Below, one piece after another: positions 1 through 12,018 of a DNA stretch of 59,329 nt. The notes under the pieces are model-generated. The model was not told the DNA's origin, searched no databases, and was given only the letters and a program-made list of their open reading frames with translations. The stretch spans positions 1 to 59,329 of the forward strand of contig JAUCBJ010006589.1 of assembly GCA_032718475.1 (NCBI GenBank). The letters run 5' to 3'. Numbering within the stretch: the stretch's first letter is position 1; each line of letters begins with the position of its first letter. The stretch is from Nemertoderma westbladi (taxonomy: Eukaryota; Xenacoelomorpha; Nemertodermatida; Nemertodermatidae). The position numbers and the translations under genes were made by a program.

Positions 1-440
1 CACGACTTTCTAAGTCGTTCGCACGAGTTACTAAGTCGTTTGCACGAGTTACTAAGTCGTTCTTACTAAGTCGTTCGCACGAGTTACTAAGTCGTTTGCA
101 CGAGTTAGTTAAGTCGTTCGCACGAGTTAGTAAGTCGTTCGCACGAGTTAGTAAGTCGTTCGCACGACTTAGTAAGTCGTTCGCACGACTTAGTAGTATG
201 TCGTTCGCACGAGTTAGTTAGTTAAGTCGTTCACACGACTTAGTATGTCGTTCGCACGAGTTAGTTAAGTCGTTCGAACGACTTAGTAAGTCGTTCGCAC
301 GACTTAGTAGTATGTCGTTCGCACGAGTTAGTTAAGTCGTTCACACGACTTAGTATGTCGTTCGCACGACATAGTATGTCGTTTGCACGACTTAATAAGT
401 CGTTCGCACGACATACTAAGTCGTTCGCACGAGTTAGCAA
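1..440. repeat. 21-bp minisatellite, cut by the window edge
   Basis: About 20 tandem units built on AAGTCGTTCGCACGAGTTAGT. Units alternate between ACGAGTT and ACGACTT variants; the second makes local inverted repeats such as CGACTTAGTAAGTCG, so the array could form hairpins. It starts before the window and ends at a short A-run near 440. Confidence 0.9.
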
Positions 441-1695
441 AAAAAAATTGTTTTTCTCATGTCCCTTTAGGGGCTCCGTACTAATCTAATGTAGCACATA
501 AAAAATATTACAGTTCTTGCCTACATAAAAAAAATACCCTGTGAAAATATGTGAAAGCTAAACCGACTCAACAAATAAATATAAAAGTTACAAAAAGCAT
601 TTGCTGAAAAAGTTAAATGTTAAGTGCCATGCCAACAAGGCCAATGACATTCGACCTGACTATAGTCATGTTACTTATTAATTATAATTATAAAGAATTT
701 TCTTGCTTTATATAACTTTGCTAGATTAAGACACTTAAGGGGGGGGGGGGGGGGGGTGGTTAATTGATAATAAATTGGTTAATTTTAATTACGATAATAA
801 ATTCAAATTCGCAATAATATTTGAACAAAATTGTTGTGCTGGAAACCTTTCAACCGAACCACAAATTATCGAATTTGGGTAAAAAATGGCGGAGGAGTTT
901 TAATGGCTGGTGGTATCTAATATGTGTGTTACGGTTTGTCTGCCTGTCGGTCTTAAATATTGTCCGACAAACTGGTAGACGGACAGACAGCTATAACTCG
1001 AGAACTAAAAGAGATCTCGCCAAGCCGTTTTAAGATTTGAAATCCCCATTAAATTCGATATCCGATGAAATAAAAAACCAAAAATGTGAAAATTTTACCC
1101 CGGGCGGGGATACCCCCCCCCCCCCCCCCCCCCCCCCCCTTAATCTAGTACTAGTATTCCAAGGCTAGATGTATAAACTGCTAAGAAATTTAACCTATTA
1201 AACTTTCACTGGTCCAGAAACAATTCTGTGTATCCCGGGAAACAAATTTTCAAACTATATTGCACAATCAGTCATTACGGTCGTTGACGACTTCGGTACC
1301 TTGTATCATAGAGAGCAACAAAAAAGACAGAAGTTAGGAACTCAAAGGCATGGGTAGCTCTATCTAATGGATCTATCTGGAAATCAGATCTCTCCAGGCA
1401 CCTGAAGACTAAGTTCTTTCGAGCCACAGTGGAAAGTGACGGACGGAAGAGTGAAAGACTCCTAATCAATTAGCTGTGACCCAGAAGCGTTTGCGTCGTT
1501 TTTCCCTAGAGAGTATTGAATTTTGAAAGTGTCATTAAGTACCCCTCCCACCCCTACCCGCAACCTAAACCACGTGCGTGCAGCTCCTTTCATAAAAGAG
1601 CGTAACAATAAATTAATAGTAAAATAAAAAAATATATAGCCAAGAATCGGACCCACATTAGTTCCAGACATTCACTGTAAACTATTCACATCATC
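441..1695. other. intergenic DNA with poly-G and poly-C tracts
   Basis: No credible gene is visible. It holds an 18-base G run (739-756) and a 27-base C run (1113-1139). Short open frames here have no recognisable domains. Confidence 0.6.
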
Positions 1696-2919
1696 TCAAC
1701 CCCCCAACGACCTCCAACACAGCCACCTATACAGACACCCTAGCGCCACACCGTCAGACTCCACATCCAACTTATTCGCAAAAAACTTATCCTCCGCGAC
1801 TAAACCTCTCAAATCCCCGGCCCCAAACACACAAATCTCGTTCCTATAGTATCCGAAACACGTGCCGCCCTGCCACACAATGTACCTCAGACTGGTGAAC
1901 CAGGAGGACTCGGTCACGTGACCCGGGGTCCTGGGGTCCCGCTGCAACATAATCCAGAAGCTCTCGTCGGGAGAGTAAACGTCCGCATGCCACTCTAGTA
2001 GCTCGGCTGCTAGCGACGATGTCAGCACGTAGTCTACGTAGGCGCGGGTCGCAGCGTAGTACGCCGATCCGTGGAAGACCTCCAACCACCCCGGAGGAGA
2101 GGATTTTAACTTCCCCGTGTTGCGGATTCCTTTCTGGTCGATATTCCAACTGTATTTAGTTCGATCGGATATGATTGGCCGATTCGGCGGTATTCCAGGA
2201 ATATCATTTAGTCCGTTCAAACCGCGAAGCGTTTTTACCATCTCCGCGTTGCTTTTCAACGGGAAATCTTGTCCGCACAAGTTGATAACGTATTCGTAAG
2301 CCACGTTTCTGTTGCGTAATTTGCGCATACAGTTAATATCAGCTTTTAGTCGAGCGAAACCGGCGTAATAAATCCATTCTGACGGGGTAACAATAAAAAC
2401 ATTAGCGAAACATTTAGCTACCGCAGTTACTGCGCGTTTAAATGTCAGTGTGGATTTTTGATCGATGTGGATGCAATAGGTGTTGTGCTGTCTGTAAATC
2501 GCGCTTAAGAGGAAATGTATTTGCGCGGCTTTGTAATGTACTGTCAAGATGAAAGCGAGCTTGAAGTCGAGTTCTTCCTGTGTCACTGTTAAGTTGTTGT
2601 ACAAGTACAGCGTTCTATAAGTGTCGCAATCGCTGGCTAAGTTAAAGACGTCGTCGTTAGTGCGAGGTCCTGCCACAGTGTCGGAGAGCTGTAGAACATT
2701 GTCGACGACTTGGGTATTAACAGGAATCGCCTCTCCGTTTATTATTTTTTTACATATTTCATTACCTTCTGCGTGGAATGTAGCCGGAAGTGCTACCATC
2801 TTTGTTTGGGTTTTGTATATCAAGTACCGGGAGATGAAGATGTAGGCCGCACAAAATAGCAATCCTGTTAGAATCACACGGCGAAAACGAGTTGAATTTC
2901 TCATGCTGTCAACTAACAT
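1696..2919 (-). CDS. core-2-type beta-1,6-N-acetylglucosaminyltransferase (GT14 family)
   Basis: Intronless ORF of about 407 residues, counted from the first true ATG at 2919; the frame opens 18 bases earlier only with TTG or GTG codons. A short basic cytoplasmic stretch (RFRR) is followed by one hydrophobic segment (about residues 14-34), which gives the type II topology of Golgi glycosyltransferases. The catalytic region shows GT14/C2GnT signatures: LAFILTVHYKAAQ, INLCGQDFPLKSN, and YSPDESFWIML, which holds the acidic residue corresponding to the catalytic Glu region. Cysteines are spread through the lumenal domain as in GCNT1/3/4. The family transfers GlcNAc from UDP-GlcNAc in beta-1,6 linkage to GalNAc or Gal of O-glycans. 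Length and intronless structure fit animal GCNT genes. The subfamily cannot be assigned, so no symbol is given. Confidence 0.9.
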   Translation of the reverse strand: MLVDSMRNSTRFRRVILTGLLFCAAYIFISRYLIYKTQTKMVALPATFHAEGNEICKKIINGEAIPVNTQVVDNVLQLSDTVAGPRTNDDVFNLASDCDTYRTLYLYNNLTVTQEELDFKLAFILTVHYKAAQIHFLLSAIYRQHNTYCIHIDQKSTLTFKRAVTAVAKCFANVFIVTPSEWIYYAGFARLKADINCMRKLRNRNVAYEYVINLCGQDFPLKSNAEMVKTLRGLNGLNDIPGIPPNRPIISDRTKYSWNIDQKGIRNTGKLKSSPPGWLEVFHGSAYYAATRAYVDYVLTSSLAAELLEWHADVYSPDESFWIMLQRDPRTPGHVTESSWFTSLRYIVWQGGTCFGYYRNEICVFGAGDLRGLVAEDKFFANKLDVESDGVALGCLYRWLCWRSLGG

Positions 2920-4115
2920 TGTATGCTGTAACACCAAGAACTTCCCGGGATTCAGGCATTACATTAATTACCTGTTATAAATATTAAGACTAACATTCAG
3001 ACATTCCTGTCTGCCTGTTCAGGAGTTCAGCTGTGACGATATCCACGGCCATTCTGCCATTGGCCCTGTGGGGCGAGCCACGAAGTGAGTGAGCCTTAGC
3101 GTAGTGGTACCATTAATCAACCTGTCGTTCTGTCGTTCTGTCGTTCTGTCGTTCTGTCGCGTTCAATTTTAAACGTTAATAACTCGGCCAATCTTTGATG
3201 AAATCTATCCAAACTTGGTACACATGTTGTTTGGCAAAAGTTTAGAAATTTTCCAAGTAGAATTTCAGTGTGGCCTTCGAGAAGCTAAGATAATAGCAGT
3301 TAATTAGTTAATTAATTTATTACGGTAAAAACACCATTTTCAACCTGCCTTTTAAAGGAAATTAATTGTTTTACAGTATAAGATTTAAATAATTATAATT
3401 AAAAATTATACAGATGTAATCCCCATACGCCATTCTATTATAGTTTTTAATTAGTTCAAGTGATTTGCTTTAATAATTGTGTCTTTAATTGATCTAAAGT
3501 AATTAAAACGGCAAAAAAAATTTATTCTCATTAAATACTGCTCATTTATTGGCCAACATGCTGGTACATAGATGGGATGTGTGTGTCATTCCCAGTTGCT
3601 GGGAATGATTATTGGTCAAGTCTCTGCTGCTGGCTGGGAGTTGTTGCTAAGACTAACCAGAGAGGAATAGTAATAGACAACCAGTATTGCTATTCCAGCC
3701 CAGACAGCATTCTTTAAATTCACTATAAATGTTGTATTGCTATCTCAGGTGAATGACAGATATCATAACATAAATACTATCCATGGCATGGCTGTTGTGT
3801 AGGCTTCTGAAATAGTTTATTCCACAATGTATATGTCTGGTTATTTTTTAATTGAATTTTTGCAAAGTAGTAAAATTAATGTTCTTAAAAATAATATTAT
3901 TATTTTATATGTAACCTAGGAAATTAGCTACATTTTTTCGCTGCAGCTTTAAGAGTGTACATTAATTTAATATTATTTCAATACCCATATTACTACATCG
4001 GCATAAGATGCGTTGGCGTTGTATCACACATCTCCACATATCACACATATCCACATAGATGTATCAACAGTTACTCGCACAGTTTCGAAACTTCGCATAG
4101 TTATAACTGTATAGA

Positions 4116-4405
4116 GATCGTCAGTCTGCGTTTAGGAAAAATATTTTATAACAAAACAGGACAAGCGACGAGCGCAACGAGGCATATAATGAAGACGAGT
4201 ACTGCGTTGACTAAATTATTATATAAACCACCTGGCTTCACATATTGATCGCATCCCTAGTTATTATTATTATAAAGAACGTCCTAGCCTGCGTTTAAGA
4301 AATATATTTAAATACAAAACAGGACGAACGCAACGAGGCTTATAATGAATACGAGTACTGCGTTTATTATATTCCTATAAACCACCTGGCTTTGCATATT
4401 GAACG
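4116..4405. repeat. two tandem diverged copies of a ~160-bp unit
   Basis: Copies begin near 4116 and 4278. Both contain CTGCGTTTA(A/G)GAAA, AAAACAGGAC, CGCAACGAGGC, ACGAGTACTGCGTT and AAACCACCTGGCTT in the same order. Function is unknown. Confidence 0.75.
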
Positions 4406-5840
4406 TGCGATTGGAAATAAGTTCGTGCTACCCTTCCGTGGGTGGTAGATGTCGCGGTTATGTATTGGTGGTTGGGAAGGGTGGGGGGGGGGGATTAAAA
4501 GGGGTGAACACGTACTGTCCCCCTTTCTTTGATTGATTGGTGGTGTGGTGTAAATTTCTCAAAACCTGATTTTGTGATACAGTCGCTCAATTTTAATTTG
4601 TATCTCATAACTGGGCCTCGTGCTGCGCGAAGGCCCCACGAACGTGTCCTTATGTGCTGTACTCTAACTCTTCGGTACCAATACTGTATTATTAATATTG
4701 TTATTACATTATACAGTTATATATTTTATATATTACCGGTAGGCATATTATTAAACACAGATAAATATTATAAAGCTAATAAAAAATGTCACCGGAGAAA
4801 AACTAAAAGGTAGGCCTACACTTATGGTAAAATCCAGGTACATTCACAGTTCTGCAGTTGCTATATAGGTAAGCTGGTAAGCTAAGAAGGAAAAAGACAA
4901 TCAGATTCCAATCGGAATTACCATGAATGAAAGCGACCACTACTGCATGAACTGTAATTAAACAAATAATACTGTATAGCCTACATGTATACGTGAAATG
5001 ATGATTTAAAAGAACCATCGTTCACAGTAGCGCTGATGAAAATATATATATTACAGCAGATAAAAATACATTAGAAGAGGAAATACAGTATAAACAAGAT
5101 AAATTCATATATACAATAGATTAAGATTGAACAAATATAGAGTATTAACAGCGAAATAAAATATCAGATCGAAGCAAACAAAATCGCAGATAATTGGTAC
5201 CATACTATCTGAACCGGTACCCTACAGTAGAGTTAAGCAGCTAGACAGACCCCTTAACTATGTATATATATAATTGTCCCAATTACCCAAAACAAATATT
5301 CAACAGTGCGAAATACACACAATACTGTACAGTACCAGATAGAGATAGTGCTCCAAACTTTTACCTCCAGAATTGTAAATCCTTCGAAACTGATACTTCA
5401 TTTTTTTAACAGTAATAAAAATTGTAACGCAATGCCTAATGAAATAAAAACATAGATAATCAACTTTGAGATCTGCAGTTAAATCTCACCTCCTCCGTGT
5501 GCAGTGTAAAACTAGGTATAGTAGTCGTACTGTAAGTTATTACTGTACCAAAGACCCAAGACCCTCTGTACAAAACAAAGTAAAGTCGCGTTAGGTCTCG
5601 AAGAGCGTCAGGTCCCATTGCCATTTTAAAGGAGCAGGTCAGTAGAGGAGCAGGTTACAGAGACGTGTATGGGGAACCAAAACAATAAACGAAAGTTAAC
5701 ACATGTATATTGTTCAGGTCTTGAGTCTTTGGGTCTTTGTTTTGTACTCACCCCATTGTTGAAATAATTTTCGCTCGCCACGCTCCTTTGCTTTATATAT
5801 TCCCATCCAAATTTTGCACGTTATCCTACCTTAATTTACT

Positions 5841-6052
5841 AACTACATATATTTTAATCTACAAACTACATCCATTTTAATATACAAGCTACATCTATTT
5901 TAATCTACAAGCTGCATCTATTTTAATCTACAAGCTATATCTATTTTAATCTACAAGTTGCATCTATTTTAATCTACAAGCTGCATCTATTTTAATCTAC
6001 AAGCTGCATCTATTTTAATCCACAAGCTACATATATTTTAATCTACAAACTA
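5841..6052. repeat. 23-bp minisatellite
   Basis: About nine tandem units of AAGCTGCATCTATTTTAATC plus TAC, with few substitutions. Confidence 0.85.
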
Positions 6053-6212
6053 CAATCGAACTTGGAGACGGGGGGGGGACTGGACGCAAATCCCATCTTG
6101 GCGAATTGATATTCCGCCTCAATGTTAAATTATCAATTTAGGGAAAGGAGCAGGTTATAGTGGCAAAACAATAATCTAAACACAATAGAACAGGTTACAG
6201 TTATATTTTAGA

Positions 6213-6290
6213 GAGTATTCAGCTGTTATTTGCGTCGAATTTCACCTGGAGAGGGATGAATTTTTATTGCGTCCAGTTTCCACCCTATCT
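6213..6290 (+). repeat. dispersed repeat, copy also in intron 6 of the recombinase-like gene
   Basis: Contains TATTCAGCTGTTATTTGCGT followed by CGAATTTCACCTGGAGAGGG and TTTTTATTGCGTC. An inverted, diverged copy lies at about 22080-22160, and a weaker one near 11515-11550. This suggests a MITE or SINE family; its borders could not be set. Confidence 0.55.
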
Positions 6291-6503
6291 GCGAACTTGG
6301 CACTCACTATCTTATCTTCTATGTCCTATCTATACAGTCACACCAAATCACATAATTATATAAGACATGTTTGTATAGGCCTACTACGAACTCTAAGACC
6401 AAATTCCATATTGAATTTCCCTTATATACAGAACCGGTAATACAATGTTAATTTATTCACATCTTTGCTGAATATTTCACTTCTTTCTTTAAACGAAATC
6501 AGA

Positions 6504-6558
6504 ATGGACAACAGCATTGAATCTTTAGTTGAAGCAGAAACAATTACGAAAGTTGATG
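6504..6558 (+). CDS. candidate first coding exon of the SLC49A4-like gene
   Basis: An ATG at 6504 opens 18 codons beginning MDNSIESLVEAE and ends in a donor (GATG|GTAAAT) at phase 1. The downstream acceptor at 6884-6885 (pyrimidine-rich tract, then GAAAAGAG|TT) is in matching phase, so splicing yields a continuous frame into the transporter. The main ORF lacks an ATG before its first membrane segment, which makes an upstream start exon necessary. The acidic N-terminus fits a cytosolic tail. No transcript evidence is available. Confidence 0.55.
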
Positions 6559-6885
6559 GTAAATCTTTATTTGCGCAGCCAGGATTGGGGGAGGGTACAC
6601 CTACACGTGTACACTGTACTGTACATGTACAAGCATAAAAAGTACGTGATAAATAAATTGCATGCATTTAACTGCGTTATATTATACACATATTTCATTA
6701 ACTGTGAGCGAAGCGATCGAAAATTTTGTAAGAAATTGTTTATTTCTTACCTACTTGTATGTTGAAATATCTCAAAATTTAAATAGCCTTTTGATAATTA
6801 GACATAAGGGAAATCGTGAGCGCACTGCCCGCCACACACACCTTCCCTCCCTCCCCCTTCTTGGACGCACCGCTGGCGAAAAGAG

Positions 6886-8306
6886 TTGAAACTAAACTCT
6901 ATAGGCGACGATGGTACCTATTGGTGTTGTTCTGTTCAGTTGGTTTTGTGGAGTTTATGAACTGGAATACCTGGGCCCCTATCGAGGCCTCAGCGAAACT
7001 CGTTTATAAATGGGAGAACAGCGATATTGCGCTCCTCTCGAACTGGGGTTTTATCACGATTCTGTTGGGTACGACAGTGACAACCTGGATACTAGATCGC
7101 AAGGGGATGCGTGTTACTATGGTAATAATCATCGCTATGGTTACTGTCGGCGCCGGTCTGCGTTGCATTACAATGGAACCCACAGCGGCAACGTGGTTGA
7201 TTAACATTGGTCAAATACTTAACGGATTCGCTGGTGTTCTCCCAGTTGCCGGGGCGCCGTTACTCTCATCCTTGTGGTTTCCTAGCAACCAACGGAGCAC
7301 GGCTACAGCGGCGGCGACTACCAGCACGTTTGGGGGTCTGGCGTTGTCCTTTGTGATTGGTCCAGCCATTGTTAAAGAATCTAAAACGCCGATTGATCCA
7401 CCCAATCACATCCCTAAGTTAACAAACCAATCGTATTCCAGATACCATGGAAACGGAGAGGTAATTCGAAACCCGAAATCCAATTTGACAAATTTATTAG
7501 AAAATCAAACAAATTCCGTAATGGAACAGCGGCGACAGATACAGACTCTTGTTTACTTGGAGTTCGGTATTTCCGCGTTTCTGTTCATACTCGTGTTGAT
7601 TTACTTTCCGGCAAGGCCACCTACACCACCTACAGCCTCAGCATCATCGATAAGAACAGATTTCAAGCAGGGAAGTGTAAAAGTCCTTAAGGACAGAAAC
7701 TTTTGGTTTTTGGCTTTGGTTTACGCCGTTTTCTATGGTTTACTTAGTTCTTATCTTTCTGTGCTGAGTGTAGATTTGGAGACCATTGATATAAGTCAGG
7801 AGACTGCGGGATGGGTTGGTTTCTATGCGACCTTGGCCGGGGCTTTGGGAAGCGTAATATTCGCAAGGATCACAGATGTTATGGAAATTGGAATGCAAAC
7901 TGTAGTTTTGTTGGCTTGCATTATCGGGACAATAATGTTTTATTCATTTACCATGGTAGCTAAAGGTTACTTCCCAATGACCATAGCGTCTGTCTACGCT
8001 ACCATTATCGTCACGGGATTTTGCGCTAACGGCATAGTTCCTCTACTTCTCGAAATGGCGGCAGAGTTGTTGTATCCAGTAAGCGAGGAGCTAATAGCTG
8101 GGATCATGATGTTAGTTCAGAACGCAGCGGCGATGTTGTTGTTATTTGTGATGATGATTCCTAACGTCGGTGTCTCGTGGTTGACTTGGACCGTACTGGC
8201 CGGTACCACCGTCTCAGTTCCCGCAATCGCAGCAGTTACCGCAACTAATAAACGCAGTAACTTCGATAAACTAAAGTCTCAAAATTTCCATCTTCCCCTT
8301 CCATAG
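6886..8306 (+). CDS. SLC49A4/DIRC2-like major facilitator transporter, main exon
   Basis: Encodes about 472 residues of a 12-helix MFS protein; with the candidate first exon the total is about 491, close to vertebrate DIRC2. Characteristic features are the RRRWYLLVLFCSVGF start of helix 1, the WNTWAPIEASAK segment (DIRC2 proteins carry WNTWGPI here), DRKGMRVT after helix 2 (MFS motif A-like), LNGFAGVLPVAGAPLLSSLWF, and a long hydrophilic loop at the middle of the protein before helix 7. Vertebrate SLC49A4 is lysosomal and has been reported as a proton-linked pyridoxine transporter; the substrate here is inferred only by family. The frame is open from 6816 with a GTG, but the acceptor at 6884-6885 is preferred. 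The other SLC49 members (FLVCR) are the main alternative. Confidence 0.85.
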
Positions 8307-8666
8307 CTACAGTTACTATAACCGCCGTTTGCGCCAACCAAATGCAGCAAAAGGACAAACCAAATGTATAAATCATAATGATAATGATATAATGATACTT
8401 TAGTTAATTAGCTAAAGTAATAATAACAATACAGGTTATTGTTAATTAAATACAGTAGCACATTTTGGCATTACGGTATGCATATTACCTACCAATTGGG
8501 GTGTCGTTTCAGCCTAGTTTTAACATATTAACTTAATTTCGTGAATATTAATTTCGATTCACCATTTAAGGTGCCTTTTGAAGGAAAGTAGCAGGTTATA
8601 ATGGCAGGCTTTTCTAACCAAAACAAGCTAAATTTAGGAACACAGTTTACAGTGTAATAATTATTC

Positions 8667-8777
8667 ATTACATGGGAAAAAAAGTAAAACTTTTTTTTCA
8701 TTATTCATTTTTTTATCGTTAATAATGGGTCGAGAGAATATTGAAAAAAAATGTCCTACGTTTTTTTCCCATGTAAT
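8667..8777. repeat. short inverted-repeat element (MITE-like)
   Basis: Perfect 17-bp inverted arms: ATTACATGGGAAAAAAA at 8667-8683 and its complement at 8761-8777, about 77 bp apart. No target duplication was recognised. Confidence 0.65.
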
Positions 8778-9553
8778 ACGTATTTTATTCTTAAATTGGT
8801 ACTTGTTTGTTTCTCAATTCTTTAATAAAACATTGAGCGATGTACTAAAACATTACAGTATGGTTACAAAATAAAATTGAACTGTAGTATTTTACTATAT
8901 TGCTTCCATAGTTACTGCGATTCAAATTACTGTAGGCCTACTCTTCAACTCTCGATGTTACCTTACTCAATGTTAAAATGATTAGTATTCTTGAATATTT
9001 ATTAACTAACTAGAGAACCGCTTAACAACACGTTGTGGGGTCTTCGAGCAGCACGTGTTCAAATGTTCAATGACTGAGCAGCGACTAATTAACAAATTTA
9101 TGAGGGATTCATTGACCAGCTACAGACAGACCAATATTGTGACATATATTTTAGTTTAATGTTTGATTCAATTAGAGGCACAAATTAAAAAGGCTACAAA
9201 TATATAGGGTTGAATAATTAAATTAGTCACCCATTAAAAGGTAGGCAAATATAAGTTGCAATCTATATAAATTTTTAAATTCAGTAGTGTGCGTGTGTTG
9301 TGTATTGATTCCGTAGATTTCATGTTGAAATAGCGTTCATTAACTTAATTTCTATTTAATTATTCAGGCATACTAATACCCACTTTAAATTAGTTCGTGT
9401 GTGTTAAGTGTGTAAGAATTGATTGTTTTGGCACGAACCCATTAGGGCACAGAAACTGACGGATTCTTCGCGAATTTCGCAAACGTTGCGAATTTCGCAA
9501 ACTTCGGTAATTTTTTCTACAATTTTGACTCCTTAAGCAAAAGTGTCCCGAAT

Positions 9554-9855
9554 GAGTTTTTTAACTTTTATTTTTTTGTGATTTTGATTGCTTTTTTATA
9601 TTAGTGAATGTTCTAGAACCTTAGTAGATTTTTTATGGTATATAGCTAGTATTTTTTACTAGCTAGTAATTTTTGGAAATTATTTTGGTCATTAATATAT
9701 TCTTCAACAGTTTAACCTGAAATATCATGGACTTTCACATTTTTTATAATTTCTAAAAATACTAGCTAGCAAAAAACACTACCGGTAGCTATCATAAAGA
9801 ACATATCTACTAATGTTCTAGAACTTTCACCAATAACAAAAAAATTTAAAAACTC
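9554..9855. mobile_element. MITE with ~120-bp diverged inverted arms
   Basis: The left arm (9554-9685) and right arm (9735-9855) are reverse complements with scattered mismatches. Matching landmarks are GAGTTTTT, the TTCTAGAAC core, TTAGTAGAT, and TACTAGCTAG. The arms enclose a short spacer. No coding capacity and no clear target duplication. Confidence 0.75.
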
Positions 9856-10164
9856 TAAAAAATGATTGGTGAAAAATGGCTGGGGTGTCGACAGGGAGAA
9901 GTAGGGACCGTGTTGCTTAACCCCTTAGAGCCTATGACGTCCAGTGCATGTCACCATGGACAACACTAAGACATGCAGTGGACGTCATGCTGCAATATGC
10001 TGCAATACATGTTTCATTGGAAGGCTCTTGGTCTAGGTATACTGGTGGATAGTATTAAAGACATTTAGTGCTCTTCATGGAAAAAAATCCATTCTGTACT
10101 GTAGATAGGCTGTATTGTAGACTGTAGTATTAGTGTTAGGTATATGGCGTAATGCCAACCACAG

Positions 10165-10735
10165 TACAGTAGTACAGACTGACAGTAAGACCGACAGACA
10201 GACAGACTAGATTTATGTAAACGTGTAAACTGACATCAGAAATGAAATCAGCAACCCTTAACACCCCCATAGCGGGAATGTTGGTTAGTTAGTATACTTT
10301 CTTAAGTTTTGACAGACTGACTGACAGAAAGACCGACAGACCAACAGCCAGACAGACTAGATTTATTAAACGTGAAAACTGACATCTGAAATGAAATCAG
10401 CATCCATTAAAACCCCCATAACGAGAATGTTAGTTAGTTTGTATTCTTTTTAAAGTTTTGACAGACTGACTGACTGACAGAAAGACCGACAGTCCGACAA
10501 ACTAGATTAATGTAAACCTGAAAACTGACATCAGAAATGAAATCAGCACCCCTTAAAACCCCCATAGCGAGAATGTTAGTTAATTTGAATTGTTTTTTAT
10601 GTTTTGACAGACTGACTAACAGAATGACCGACAGACAGACAGACTAGATTTATGTAAACGTGAAAACTGACATCAGAAATGTAATCAGCACCCCTTAAAA
10701 CCCCCACAGCGAGAATGTTAGCGACACGTTTTAAT
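10165..10735. repeat. ~147-bp tandem satellite, four copies
   Basis: The block GACAGACTAGATTTATGTAA recurs with its CTAG at about 10207, 10357, 10502 and 10644, giving periods of 142-150 bp. Each copy also has ACTGACATC(A/T)GAAATG, a CCCCCATA-type tract, GAGAATGTTAG, and a run of GACAGACTGAC sub-repeats. Confidence 0.85.
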
Positions 10736-10838
10736 TATTAACCATATTTCGTAAGATATATTTCATCATCGTTTCTGCACGGTATTTCACATAGCGCCCC
10801 ATTTGGTGATCTCCAGTGAATGTTTGGATTTGGATCTA

Positions 10839-12018
10839 GGACACTTCCCCCCCGGACACTTCCCCCCCGGACACTTCCCCCCCGCCCAAGTAGGACACTT
10901 CCCCCCCGGACACTTCCCCCCCGGACACTTGCCCCCCGGACACTTCCCCCCCAGTTAAAGTGTTAAAATTAATCTGGGTGCATCAAAGCAATAAACAAAA
11001 GTTAAAGATGGTTACAGGACAAGTTGTATCTAGACAAGTTTTTTCAAAATTATAAAAGAAACATTTTTATAGTCAAATTTTGTTTGTTTTTCTTTTAATT
11101 CCTTTAATTCTTTTAATTTCTTTTAATTGGGGGCTGCCGCCCCCAAACCCCCGCTTCTTTTGTTGGGGGCTACCGCCCCCAAACCCCCGCTTCTTTTTTG
11201 TTATCGCCCCCAGACCCCGGCATTTCCCTGAGTGCCCGTGGTGAAAGACTTAAGACCACTTTGAAATAATTAATTCATGTTTGAATCATCAGATAATAAA
11301 TTGACTAAGCCTAAAGTAGGAGCTGTATTGAATGTTAACCAATTTAATATATAAATTACTACAATATTATATAATTCAACAAAATCCTATTAAAAATATT
11401 GCAAGTAACCAGGAAATTTAATATGTAGTGTGTATAATATCTATATAGTATGTATAGTAGTAATATGTATATCAATATGTAATGCTGAACACAGAATACA
11501 GGTCGACGCATGTCGATTTTACCCTGGAGAGGTATAATTTTGATTGCAACAATAATATTCATCCCCATCTGCTACAATTTGAAGAAGACTATTACATAAT
11601 AATACCTATAATTAAAACAATTAATTATTATAATTCTATAGTTAATAAAAACAGTATATCATTCCGGGGATGGAATTTATAGGTCATCTAATATAATTAA
11701 TTGTTTAAAGATTAGCAAACAATACGATGTAATTGCATTGATAAAACCCATAAATAAAACTTGGATATAAAATGTAAAATCGGGATGCAAAAGATCACTT
11801 TCTGAGCTACGAAAGGAAAATTGGATACAACTTATCTGGATACAAGCGGTCCGTTTACCTTACAAAATGAAAAATACGAATGTGCGAAGTTAAGAACAGT
11901 CGGGGGGGAAGTGTCCGCGGGGGGGAAGTGTCTGGGGGGGAAGTGTCCGGGGGGGAAGTGTCCTACTTGAGCGGGGGGGAACTGTCCGGGGGGGAAGTGT
12001 CCGGGGGGGAAGTGTCCG
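10839..12018. mobile_element. foldback-like element with G/C-rich tandem-repeat arms
   Basis: The left arm (10839-10952) is a tandem array of GGACACTTCCCCCCC; the right arm (11901-12018) is the same unit in inverse orientation (GGGGGGGAAGTGTCC). Both arms carry the same variant interruption, CAAGTAGGACAC on the left and GTGTCCTACTTGAG on the right, so they are inverted copies rather than chance G-runs. The ~950-bp centre contains the hairpin repeats at 11128-11222 and no gene. No target duplication was found. The small frames over the arms are artefacts of the repeat. Confidence 0.65.
11128..11222. repeat. G/C hairpin tandem repeat
   Basis: About 2.5 copies of a ~38-bp unit containing the self-complementary GGGGGCTGCCGCCCCC followed by AAACCCCCGCTTCTTTT. 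Strong hairpin and i-motif/G-quadruplex potential. Confidence 0.75.

Larger units (their letters stand above)
2920..6503. other. intergenic region with simple repeats
   Basis: No gene is supported. Contents include an 8-bp microsatellite (TCGTTCTG, about five copies near 3122-3160), a G-run near 4482-4491, and the tandem and dispersed repeats listed separately. The remainder is AT-rich and shows nothing recognisable. Confidence 0.6.

Noticed and set aside
821-1033. 70-codon frame
   Set aside because: No domain, low-complexity neighbourhood, no splice partners.
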